Below are positions 47,305 to 57,326 of a stretch of 64,000 nt of DNA, piece after piece. Numbering within the stretch: position 1 is the first letter of the stretch; each line of letters begins with the position of its first letter. The notes under the pieces are model-generated. The model saw only the letters and a program-made list of their open reading frames with translations. It was not told the DNA's origin and ran no database searches. The stretch is from Anthoceros angustus (lineage: Eukaryota; Streptophyta; Anthocerotopsida; Anthocerotales; Anthocerotaceae). The DNA is taken from positions 186,001-250,000 of the forward strand of contig MU008188.1 in assembly GCA_010909165.1 (NCBI GenBank). The letters are read 5' to 3'. Position numbers and translations under genes: made by a program.

Positions 47305-47310
47305 TGGTTA

Positions 47311-48130
47311 TTTCTACACTTTCCTCCGAGGCTAGGTCGGCCATGCCTCCCTTTTCGCCTTTGGTCTTCAGGCCTCTCTCCATGAGAAGCTGTACAGGAG
47401 GCGCACCGGACAATCCTTCCGGACTCTACTATTCCCCGGCCTGTTCGTGCCCGCATCCGCTCTTGCTCAGGGAAGGGAGGAGGCTCCTGGCTTTTGGCTC
47501 GGCCTTGCAGCCAGGTGTTCCGAATCGCGGCAACTTCTTTTTCTACTGCGATGACTCAGGTTGCACTTGGGTTTGGTCCAGCCTTTGGCCTGTTCTCTCT
47601 CAACCTTCAGTTGTGGGGCCCCCCTCGACGACTCAGGGTGCCACCTGGCTCGCTATCCAATTGGAGGGCAACGTATAGCATGATGCCGTTCGCGATGTCA
47701 TGTTCTCGATTGCCAAGGAAAGCGATTATTTTTTTATACAGGAGCGTCCGTGTACCCTGGGCAATCGGGTGTCACTCGGGGCGGATCTTCATTATGAACC
47801 CTCCGAGCTTGGCGGCGGAGGGATGCACGACTGCCAAGGTACACAAGTACACACCTTTGCAGGACGGCCACACCTTCATGCCCCTTGCCATCGAGACTCA
47901 TGGGGTTATGGGCAAGGCTGATTAAGAATTATACTAAAGTCTACCACATTCGTCAAAATGGGGTGGGTCTCCCTCTTTCCTCGGTTGTGGCTTTCTTCGC
48001 ACGATCGTGCAAGGAGCTACACATTCGCAGCCCCTAGCTTTATAGCACACCTTGGCCGAAGAGATCCTATATTGCTAAACCTTTATAAACCTTTATCATA
48101 AACCTTTATCCTACCTAAATATATCTTTTT
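47311..48130 (+). pseudogene. retroelement (reverse transcriptase type) C-terminal remnant
   Basis: Broken + frames give HDAVRDVMFSIAKESDYFF, ADLHYEPSELGGGG and KVHKYTPLQDGHTFMPLAIE followed by THGVMGK. An HDxVRD/ARExGY motif followed by a PLAxETxG motif is the usual end of a reverse transcriptase polyprotein in several plant retroelements. The link to 18124-18314 is the ETHGxMGKD motif. Frameshifts and stops are many. No RT catalytic motif lies in the window. Confidence 0.5.
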
Positions 48131-49084
48131 GAAAGGAGCACCCTCTGTATCGGGAGGGGAGCGGTAATGATTGATTTTCGTCTCCCTGTACTTTTCAGAG
48201 ACGGCCTCACCTTACCGCCTATTCGACGGTCTATTTGAAAGTTTAGGGTTCTCGCTGGCCTCGAGTAGAATGCTATTTTCTTACGCTTCGAGCTTCACCA
48301 GCTACTGACCAACCCTGACCATGGATAGAGCGGATGTTGCCCTTCTTCCAATCTTGGCCTCCACCTAAGATCCCCTAGCAAGAACTCCAAGCTCCTAACA
48401 CCAACGAGGCCCGCTTGTTGTGCCCCATGCGGACCCCTCGTGATAATGGTCTGATAATGTTCACTCGGCCTCAGCTCCCCTGGTAATGACATGGTAGTTT
48501 GTTGGATGCCTACTCACCTTCACTCGGCTTCAGCTTTCCCTGAAACCGGTGGTCTTCGGACCGGCCATGGCACTGGATGCCGCCATGCATCGGGGTCTTT
48601 CAAGCCATCCACCCTTTGGAAATCTTACGTGCAAGGACATTTATCAACAAATCTGTCTGTGGCACCACGCTTTGCATGCATATTACCAGGCTCTCATCTA
48701 AAGCGACAAAATCTCCAAGATGCATCTTGTTACTGCACCTCGTGTAAGGCCGATTCTATCTCCTTGCCAAAAACAGCATTTGGTGCGAAGCTCGCCTTTC
48801 AAGTAAGGAACATGCGTGTGTGTCACTTGTGACCTCATGGCTATTGATGTATTGGAGCCCCTCGCCGTGGCCAGATTGTGTGCGAACAGGGTACAGCAGG
48901 GATGTTGGTGGCATCCAGGTGGTGGACCAAGGAGGAGGGATCACGTCCTTTGGAACAACCACCGTTGCAAGCCACTAGGAAGTGTTGGACTGAGCTCTGG
49001 AGTTGGAAGTAATAGGTACTCCTCTGCACTGCTGCTGGCCGACTCCAGTCCTCGTCCAGTCACGGGAACTCAATAGCGCTGTAT
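48131..49084. other. intergenic region upstream of the PPR-E gene
   Basis: No gene is recognised. A 5' exon of the PPR gene may lie here: the PPR frame is open back to a stop at 49013, and CTTGGCAG at about 49094-49101 could be a splice acceptor. A TTTAGGGTT motif stands at about 48241. Confidence 0.4.
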
Positions 49085-51373
49085 GTGACACTGCTTGGCA
49101 GGGGGCATGGCAGGTGTCGCAACATCCACTGGCTGTGTGAGAAGGGGCAGCTCGGAAAGGCACTGGACGGGCTCCATAGTTTGGAGCATGAGGGTGTTGT
49201 TCCATCGGTGGAGACGTTCAGCCACCTCTTACAGCTATGTATTCGAAGGAAGACCCTGGCTGAGGCTAAGAAAGTATATGCTCACATAGTCAGAGCCGGG
49301 TTGGAGTTGAACACTTGCTTAGGGGAAGTTATGGTCAGCACATTTGTCAAGTGCGGCAGCGTTCCAGATGCTCTCCAGGTCTTTCACCGGCTCTCTGCAA
49401 GAAGTGTTTTCTTGTGGACTACAATCATTTGCGGATTAAGTGACTCAGGGAAAGGTGAGCAGGCACTCAGGATGTATAAGCAGATGCAAGAGGACGGTGT
49501 CCAGCCGAACAGGCACACCTTCCTTGGGGCACTGAAAGCGTGCAGCGGCTTAGCGGACCTAGAGAGGGGCAGAGCAATTCATGCTGATATTGTGCGGGAT
49601 AGGTATGGCTGTGATGTGTTTGTCAGCAGCTGTCTCGTCCACATGTATGCGAGCTGTGGGAGCATTTTGGAGGCTCGAGATGTGTTTGACAGAATGGCCC
49701 AGCGCAATGTGGTTTCGTGGAATTCCATGATACAAGGACATGTTGAACAGGATCAAGGTGAGGAGGCACTTAACCTTTACGGCCGAATGCAAAGCGAAGG
49801 AGTAACTCCCAACAACAGGACTTTCGTCAGCTTGCTCAAAGCTTGTAGCAGCCTTGCATCCAGAGAAGCAGGAAGATTTTTGGATGGACAGTTAGTGAAA
49901 TCAGAGTCACTGCAGAGAGGACATGCAATATACAGTGAAGCTGTAGTGAGAGGTTTCAGGGGTGACATATTCATCGGAAACACTGTGCTGGACATGTACT
50001 CCAAGTGCGGGAGTATCCTGAACGCACGGCATGTCTTTGATACAATGTCTAGGCGTGATGTTGTATCATGGAATGCTATGATTTCTGGATATGTCCAGCA
50101 CCAGCGGGGTCACGAGGCATTCCATCTCTACTCGCAAATGCAAGAGGAAGGCATACAACCAGATGAGTGGACCTTGGTCGGCATGCTCCAGGCATGTAGC
50201 AGCCTTGCAGTAACAGAGGCAGCCACTTTCCAGAATGGGCAGGCAATCAAATTGGAGTCCTTGGAAAAGGGGAAGGCACTGTACGCTGAAGTTCTCCAAA
50301 GGGGCTATAAAACCAATCTGTTTGTTCAGAACACGCTCATTGACATGTTTTCGGACTGTGGGAGCCTGGTCGATGCAAGGGATATATTTGACAAAGCCGA
50401 ACAGCGCAATTTGGTGACATGGAATGCCATGATCTCAGGATATGCTCGGCAAGAAAATGGGCACCAGGCTTTGCACCTGTATGCCAAGATGCAAGCAGAA
50501 GGGATGAGACCGAATGAGAACACATTCTTGTCCCTCCTAAGAGCTTGCAGCAGTACAGGAGCCCTGTGTAGCTGTTCTCGGGTCCACCATGATATTCTTA
50601 CTTGTGGATTCCAAGAAAACTTGGCAGTGGCATCTGCGCTTATTCATGCATACGGCAAATGTGGGAGTACGGTGGACGCCCAAGTCGTGTTTCAGTCAAT
50701 ACACCAACCAGACGTGTTCGCATGGAACACACTTATTGCAGGATATGCACGAGGAGGGGATTGCAGCATGTGCTTGCAGTGTTTTGAGAAAATGCAGGTG
50801 GCTGGAGTGAATCCGGATAGTGTCACATTTATTTCTCTTCTTTCAGCATGCAGCCACGCAGGTTTGGTCGATGAGGGCCTTATGTTCTTCAACTCCATGA
50901 GCAGAGATTATGGCATCCCTTCAGGCATCGCGCACTACTCAAGTGTTGTTGATCTGCTTGGCCGTGCCGGACTGCTGACCCAGGCAGAAGAGTTACTCTT
51001 GAGGGCACCATTCCATCCTGACCTGGGAATGTGGTTGGCATTGCTGGGGGCCTGCCGGAAATACAGCCATGTAGCCATTGGAAGACGAGCATTCGAGCAA
51101 TCAGTGTCATTGGAGCCTAGACATGCTGCAGCATATGTGCTCATGTCAAACATCTATGCTCATGCGGGCATGTGGGAAGATGCAAATGAAGTTGATGGGA
51201 TGAGGTGGAAAGTAGGTGCGGAGAACAGGTCTGGCCAGAGCTGGCTTGAACATGGACAGGAGGTGCATATGTTTAAGGCAGCGGACAGTAGGCAACCGCA
51301 TTGGGAGGAAGCTTATGCGAAGCTGAAAGAGCTGTACCTACAGATGTATGTGGAACGTGTCCAGTTTGCCTGA
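49085..51373 (+). CDS. PLS-class PPR protein ending in an E region
   Basis: A continuous frame encodes up to 762 residues of PPR motifs: HLLQLCIRRKTLAEAKKVYA, NRHTFLGALKACSGLADLER, CLVHMYASCGSILEARDVFD, NVVSWNSMIQGHVEQ, NTVLDMYSKCG, FAWNTLIAGYARGGDCSMCL, FISLLSACSHAGLVDEG, VVDLLGRAGLLTQAEELL. It ends with an E region and a PG-like box (RSGQSWLEHGQEVHMFKA) and stops at YLQMYVERVQFA, with no DYW. E-class proteins bind organelle RNA and usually recruit a deaminase in trans. The first codon of the frame is GTG; the first in-frame ATG is at 49331, inside a PPR motif, so the true start is probably in an upstream exon. Two motifs carry short insertions (DGQLVKSESLQRGHAIYSE and NGQAIKLESLEKGKALYAE) that look like a repeated 20-residue extension. 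Confidence 0.88.
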   Translation: MTLLGRGHGRCRNIHWLCEKGQLGKALDGLHSLEHEGVVPSVETFSHLLQLCIRRKTLAEAKKVYAHIVRAGLELNTCLGEVMVSTFVKCGSVPDALQVFHRLSARSVFLWTTIICGLSDSGKGEQALRMYKQMQEDGVQPNRHTFLGALKACSGLADLERGRAIHADIVRDRYGCDVFVSSCLVHMYASCGSILEARDVFDRMAQRNVVSWNSMIQGHVEQDQGEEALNLYGRMQSEGVTPNNRTFVSLLKACSSLASREAGRFLDGQLVKSESLQRGHAIYSEAVVRGFRGDIFIGNTVLDMYSKCGSILNARHVFDTMSRRDVVSWNAMISGYVQHQRGHEAFHLYSQMQEEGIQPDEWTLVGMLQACSSLAVTEAATFQNGQAIKLESLEKGKALYAEVLQRGYKTNLFVQNTLIDMFSDCGSLVDARDIFDKAEQRNLVTWNAMISGYARQENGHQALHLYAKMQAEGMRPNENTFLSLLRACSSTGALCSCSRVHHDILTCGFQENLAVASALIHAYGKCGSTVDAQVVFQSIHQPDVFAWNTLIAGYARGGDCSMCLQCFEKMQVAGVNPDSVTFISLLSACSHAGLVDEGLMFFNSMSRDYGIPSGIAHYSSVVDLLGRAGLLTQAEELLLRAPFHPDLGMWLALLGACRKYSHVAIGRRAFEQSVSLEPRHAAAYVLMSNIYAHAGMWEDANEVDGMRWKVGAENRSGQSWLEHGQEVHMFKAADSRQPHWEEAYAKLKELYLQMYVERVQFA

Positions 51374-51574
51374 CATGCTATCAATTGGTTCGGCAGTCCT
51401 TGAAACACTGAAAGCATTTGGGAGTAGGACCGCTACCGTAACGGATAATACACTTCTGACTACTGGGTAAGTAAAATTAACAACGCGCACTGATGTGGCT
51501 AGATTCAAATTTAAAAATTGTCGGTTCAGTTGCCGTTCCCAATTTGGTTTTGACCTAGCGTATTCATCAGACTT

Positions 51575-52420
51575 CTAGCCTCTGCATATGATTCTCCGTT
51601 CAGGGTGATGCTGATTCTGTGACATGCAGATGTGCACCTCGTCGTTGGACTTCATATTGATGCGACCGGGTTTCTTCAGCGCTGTTTCCTGGTCGAACAT
51701 CCCTACTGCACTGTAGATATCTGCCATCATGTTGAGAATATATGGAGCAGCGATTGTTCTGTTCAGCCTCAAGATAGCCTGAAACGAGCGTCGGCCCAAC
51801 TGCAGCTGCACATGTCCATGAGTCTGACGAGCTGATAGCGAATATTTCCACAAAAAAGGTGGTGGCAAAGTCATTCTGCTTACAAGGTCTGCTGTCTCCT
51901 CAAGATATCTTGACCTACCAAGAAGGTTGATCATTCTTTGCACAGTGGTTTAGTTCTGGAAGTCTTGGGCTGCCGATTGGAAGAGCTGGCTACCCTCTGC
52001 CTGTAAGTCGGCCTGCACATGTCCATCAGTGTGACAAGCTGATAGCGAATATTTCCCCAAAAGAGGTGGTGGCAAAGTCATTCTGCTTATAAGGTCTGCC
52101 GCCTCCTCAAGACATCTTGACCTACCAAGAAGTTTGATCATTCTTTGCACAGTGGTTTAGCTCTGGAGGTCTTGGGCTGTCGATTGGAAGAGCTGGCTAC
52201 CCTCTGTCTTGAAGTCGGCATGGGTGCTTGCACTGAACAGGTACACAGATGTGATGCTATCCGGCCGCACATCAGCTTGCTTCATTTGGCGAAACACATC
52301 CAGCGCCTCCGGTAGTAGTAGAAATTTGGCAAGACGGTTGGCGATATTACACCGAGTCAGTGCCGAAGGTGAGATGCGGAGTACACAACGGTCCTCTGCA
52401 GTGAGAGGTTGAGTGGATGT
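51575..52420 (-). pseudogene. PPR pseudogene with internal tandem duplication
   Basis: Reverse-strand pieces are LPEALDVFRQMKQADVRPDS (about 52330-52270), MQRMIKLLGRSRCLEEAADL (52150) and again MQRMINLLGRSRYLEETADL (51943). They are followed by RSFQAILRLNRTIAAPYILN, the post-PPR region. A block of about 205 bases is present twice (about 51750-51945 and 51950-52160). It is the C-terminal end of a PPR gene, broken by stops. Confidence 0.8.
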
Positions 52421-52539
52421 GAATTTTTGGTGTGTACATGGATGTGCTTTGTATGTAGATCTATCATCGTTTATATTATTCGTGTACCAGGAATACAATA
52501 AGATGTCGCCTCTTACTTTTATGTAGAGTATTATTTTTA

Positions 52540-52580
<41 letters not shown>

Positions 52581-52883
52581 TGAATAGTATGAATTTAAAT
52601 AATTTGGACCGTCGCGAACCTATTTTTAAAGAGACTATAATATAAAATCTTGTTTATTGTCTTATAAGATGGTTGAAGCACTCTACTCCTTTGTAAGTCC
52701 AGCCTAATTTGTTTGATGTGCCTTCTCAAATGTAAAGTCTCGTACTTATATATTAGCATAAAGTACAACTTATTATATATATTATATTATATTTAATATG
52801 CTTTTGATATTATGTAGGTCCTTTTTGAATCGATTCACTTAATGGATTTGCTCTTCAAGTACTATTAATGTGACAGTCTATGC
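52421..52883. other. AT-rich region with an (ATT)n microsatellite
   Basis: An (ATT)n run of about 12 units stands at 52538-52574. The rest is AT-rich with no gene; the right end may hold an intron or promoter of the OTU gene, since TTGTGTGCAG at 52929-52938 could be an acceptor. Confidence 0.6.
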
Positions 52884-53726
52884 ATGAATATGTATTTTCA
52901 TCTACATATCCTTTCATACTCACCGGCTTGTGTGCAGGGACTACATACGAAGAAAGGTGTGGAGGAAGACAATATAATGGAGGATTTTGTGTGTAATGTT
53001 GGAGATCACTTGTTCGTGCCAGATGATTTTGTATATAATCCTGGAGATTGCTTGTTCGATGCAATATCGTTTTTGCTAAAAGGAACGATCCCGTCTTTAA
53101 AATTAAGAAACATTGCTATGGACAAGTTTGAATCTAAGATTGCAGAGCAAGACCCCATTGCTCTTGAAAATTTAAACCAATATATTCCAGAAATCTTAGA
53201 AGAAGTTCATGGTGTAAGTACTATGCTCGCTTATATTCGCAAAATGAGGTTATCTGCGGCAGAAAAGGATACAGCCAAATTTGGTTCAGATTCAAACTCA
53301 TGTTCAATTTCGGATGATAAAGATGACTATGGTTCAGACTCAAACTCCTGTTCAATTTCCAATGATGGAGATGACCATAGTCCGGAGTCAAAGTCATATT
53401 CAATTTCCAATGATTATAAAGATGACCATGATGAAACATCCGCAAATGAAATTGGCCTATGGGGAGATGCACTTGCCACTCAATGGTTAAGTGTAGCATT
53501 ACAAAGACATATATGCATATGGGAAAAATCTCGAAAAAATAAGCTAGTGATAATACAAGAGTTTGGAAGAGAATACGACTTAAATTGTGTAATTAAAAAT
53601 AATGATAATACTCAGGAGAACAAGGTTATGGATTGCTCCAATTGTCTTAATCTTTTGTATGGTGCAAATCACTATGAACCTCTCCAATATTATATTCCAG
53701 GAGCACTTTATGAAGATTCTTCATAG
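52884..53726 (+). CDS. OTU-like cysteine protease protein with low-complexity insert
   Basis: The 280-residue frame has an OTU-like core. The catalytic Cys is in YNPGDCLFDAISFLL (Cys56), with the preceding D of the usual DGNC replaced (PGDC). The later part is GLWGDALATQWLSVALQRHI and a final YGANHYEPLQ with the likely catalytic His263. OTU proteins usually cleave ubiquitin chains. Between them, residues about 135-195 are an acidic Ser-rich insert of repeated SDSNSCSISDD units. Just before the Cys motif, DFVCNVGDHLFVPD is a near copy of DFVYNPGDCLFDA, a 45-base internal doubling. The coding DNA is AT-rich, unlike the GC-rich genes around it. OTU domains are also common in transposons, and repeats lie directly downstream, so it could be a domesticated or resident mobile-element gene. 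Confidence 0.6.
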   Translation: MNMYFHLHILSYSPACVQGLHTKKGVEEDNIMEDFVCNVGDHLFVPDDFVYNPGDCLFDAISFLLKGTIPSLKLRNIAMDKFESKIAEQDPIALENLNQYIPEILEEVHGVSTMLAYIRKMRLSAAEKDTAKFGSDSNSCSISDDKDDYGSDSNSCSISNDGDDHSPESKSYSISNDYKDDHDETSANEIGLWGDALATQWLSVALQRHICIWEKSRKNKLVIIQEFGREYDLNCVIKNNDNTQENKVMDCSNCLNLLYGANHYEPLQYYIPGALYEDSS

Positions 53727-54180
53727 TAAGGGCATTTCAAAGAGCCTCTAATATTCACTCATGATGAGCTTATTCCAAGAGCACGTCGTGAAGATTCGTC
53801 ATGCAAAGGGAGTTCACAGAGGTTATGATGTTCGTTAATGAGCCTATGATGTTCATTAATGAGCCTATGATGTTCGTTAATGAGCCTATGATGTTCACTA
53901 ATGAGGAGCTTCTTTCAAGAGCTCTTCCAAGAGTAGTTCATGTGGAGGACATGTCGGAGAGTTTATGATGTTCTAAAGGGATTATTTTATTTCGAGAGTT
54001 AATTCATAAAGATTCTTCATGTTAGTAAGGCCATTTCAAAGAGATTAAGATGCTCACTAAGGATGAGCTTCTTTCAAAGAGCACTTCATGAAGATGGTTC
54101 ATGCTAAGCTTACTAAAGGCAAGTCAGAGAGCTAATGATGTTCACTAGTGATGAGCTTCTGTGAAAATAAAGGTTCAAAT
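53727..54180. repeat. imperfect repeats of the OTU gene 3' end, with a 21-base array
   Basis: Blocks such as GAGCACTTCATGAAGAT, AAGGGCATTTCAAAGAG and GATGAGCTTCTTTCAAGAGC recur three or four times after the OTU stop codon and resemble its last codons (AGCACTTTATGAAGATTCTT). At 53826-53902 the unit GTTCGTTAATGAGCCTATGAT is repeated about four times. Confidence 0.85.
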
Positions 54181-56399
54181 TGTATCTAAGAATTTGTAGC
54201 CAACGAAATTGAATAACTTATCACCATCATAACCTTCACAAGACAGGTTCCATCGTAACTAATTAATTCAAATATAGGTAGCCTCGTAACAAATATCTTC
54301 AAATTCTTCATTTAGGAAACCTGTGAATTGTATTTGTTGCAGTGAACCCCTCCCACTACCCAGTAGCCTCACATTCTTAGAAGGGAAGATATCTTGCCTA
54401 TTATCTTTACTGCTGATTTGTCTAGATTTGTGCCTCAGAATGTGGATTTTGCCTTTAGAACGTACAATAGGTAAACCACTGCGCATAGAGAAGCAAAAAT
54501 TCTTTTTTCCTCAAAATTTCTATTGAGACGAAAGGCTTTTTTGATAATCAGATTTCACTTCTTGGAATGGAAGATATCTCGTATGGCATACTAAAGAGAA
54601 TACCCTTTTGGAGCGGCAACCATTTTTGTGTACCAAACAAGCCTTCCCATTGTGAGTTTTAGAAGGAGGTCATCAAGTAAGTTCGGTTAGGCTTGAACAG
54701 CCTCATTACTTTACCCAGACTTTTTCTTTATTGTGATTTTGGAGTTTTTATAGATATATCAAAGTGTACATTGAAGCCTTGCACAAACTTGGCATTAACA
54801 ATCGGCGGCCTTGCACACTGTTCAGACAAGGACATGAAATTTATAGGAAGTGGCACGTACGGCCATGAAGTTGGGGATAGGTGGCATCCCATCCAAGAAC
54901 TTGATCCGTCCTAAGGATGCTTATCTGTGGAGTTCCAATGATCTCGTTTCTCGATGTCAATCCTTGAAGAGAGGACAAAAAAGATTAATTTGTCTTGAGT
55001 CCACAAAACCAAATTTTTCTCTCTATAATAATAATAGGATATGGACTCCCACCATGTTAATGAGACATACCATCCAAAATATAATTTAAATAAAAGACAT
55101 CTTTAAATACATCCGGGAAATCGTCTTGCAAGTGAAGACCACTCCTATTTCATTGGATCCATCTCTACCGTGATGGCCACTCTGATTTTTCTTGTTAGAT
55201 CATGGGGTGCAATACTTTCTTTTGATTTAAATGAGTTATCAATATAATGCTTTCTACTATTTTGTGAACTACTGAGAGTTGCAAGAGTATTGTTGATGAA
55301 CTTGTTGAATTGACCTTTTGAATTAATTATACACTAATTATTATTAAATATATTATCATAAATCATCATAAATATAATCACATATATTATCATAAATAAT
55401 AATATAATCTAAGATTCACGACATGCTAGCTCTATGTTTTTGCTAACTACAAACCATGAAATTTCATTAAAAAGACATATTTTAGATAGAATAGAAGAAG
55501 AAGAAGAATTTTATTTGAGTCCACTAAGGACGGATTTCCGTCGTGGGACTTAGTACTTGACAACTTGTACCATGGTGTGCTTAAGCTACTTGCACCAAGG
55601 GCATCCATTCCCTTTACGCACCCGATCTAAGTACGATCCAAGCGCAGGATGCTTAATAACGACGTTCTTATAAATGTGTGTCGCCTAAGCCATTTGGACA
55701 TTTGAATAGCTGAGCATGAAAAGAATTTAGAAATTGAGCTGAAATTCCATAATAATTCTTAAGCACTACTTTCTCCCCAAAATTATACCCATTTTGCAAC
55801 CGGTACATACACCTTATGTCAGAAAATTACCAAAAAGCTTCTGCAATATACCAATCCTTCTGCAAGATACCATTTCTTTTTTTTTGGTGTTACCAATTTT
55901 AGATTAATATGTGAAAATAAAAGTACATGAGAAGGCCAACCAAAGCGATGATGCTCAAGGTGCTCCTTCATGCTTGAAAACCAATCTCCAGAGATAGTTT
56001 TTGGTGAGTGTGTACATCATCCTCTGATTATACCGACATAAAGTTTACCTAACTGTTTTTGCACTGAAGGATCGTAACCAACATAAGATGCTCAGCCCTT
56101 GCATGAGCCACGACATCGGACGGTTTTTTATGTGTGGAAAAATCTTTGGGCATGAAGGAGACACCGTTGAAGATCGTTTTTAGCGAGTGTGTACATAAAA
56201 CATGTTACCGACATAAAGATTACCCAACTGTTCGTGACTAAAGGATCGTAACCAACATAAGATGCTCGGCCCCTGCATGACGCCATGACATCATTCATGG
56301 CGATTAGAAAAAGTTATCACAAGCCTGAGGAGCTGAAAGTATTTGTTAGCGATAATTTGAGACTTTATATATATGTCAAAGTATACATTGAAGTCCCGC
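54181..56399. other. gene-poor AT-rich region with dispersed repeats
   Basis: No gene is recognised. 54780-54970 belongs to the AACAATTGGC/TGGATGTCACT repeat family. Two related stretches at about 55975-56110 and 56155-56285 share TACCGACATAAAG, GGATCGTAACCAACATAAGA and TGCTCGGCCC. Confidence 0.5.
55495..55710. repeat. dispersed repeat family, copy 2
   Basis: This is the second copy of the repeat at 44955-45200, in the same orientation, with GAGTCCACTAAGGACGGATT, ACTTGTACCATGGTG and CCTAAGCCATTTGGACA. Confidence 0.85.
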
Positions 56400-56960
56400 A
56401 CTAGGAATAAGATTTGAAGTAACCCCGTGCAGAACTAACAATTGGCGGCCCCCGCACACTGCGGAGACGAAGGCATGATGTTATAACAGGTAGCCCCATA
56501 GGGGGCATAAACTGGGCATGTTACGGAGACGAAGACATGATGTTATAACAGGTAGGCCCATAGGGGGCATAAACTGGGCACACAATCCCATAGGGGGCAT
56601 AAATTGGGAGATGGGTGGCACCCGATTTGAACACTAATTCGTCAAATGTGGGGAGAAACTGGGCACGCAGTCCCATAGAGGGCATAAATTGGGAGATGGA
56701 TGGCACCCATCTGAACACTGATTGCCACCCAAACAATAATTTGTCTAAAGGACGCTTAATTGGGGAGCTCCAATGAACTCACGTCTGGATGTCACTAGGG
56801 AGTTCCAATGAACTCAGGTCTGGATGTCAATAGGGAGTTCCAATGAACTTATGTTTGGATGTCACTACTTAAAGGGTGCCCCATTTGAGCATGATCCGTC
56901 CAAAGGATGCTGAACTGGAGAGTTCTATTGAACTTATATCTCCTGTCACTGCCCAAAGTT
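56400..56960. repeat. minisatellite of the 17-kb family
   Basis: Units with GGAGACGAAGGCATGATGTT, CCCATAGGGGGCATAAA and AGTTCCAATGAACTCAGGTC recur. Shared parts with 17170-17790 are CATGATGTT, AGTAACCCC, ACTAACAATTGGC and GAACTCATGTCTGGATGTCA. It is the same dispersed family, here expanded differently. Confidence 0.85.
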
Positions 56961-57326
56961 TTCCAAACCACATGAAACGATGAAGGAGAGCATCCTGGTA
57001 ATTGTGGAGAAGAACACGCCCCCAAATTACTGTCCTGGAATTAATTATAATAAAATATTTTATCGGAGAATACAAGTGAAAACCCTCTTAGGCGCTGTGG
57101 GGTTAATAAAGCCTCTCATTTTGCTGCGAGTATGTATGATGTGCTTGTAAATGTGTACGTCGGGGCGGTTTACACGCGATGCATGAGCCCCGGCATTTGT
57201 TTCCCTTTATGAAGTGTATAATGACTTATTCCGAAATTCACCACCCGGCATTGGGTTCGTACGTCATTTTAGCAGTCCTGCGGCACCGTTTCGTGGTTTT
57301 TATGTGTGGGCACGGCATTCGTAGAG
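56961..57326. other. region upstream of the 57-kb gene
   Basis: It should hold a promoter; no clear element is seen. Confidence 0.4.
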
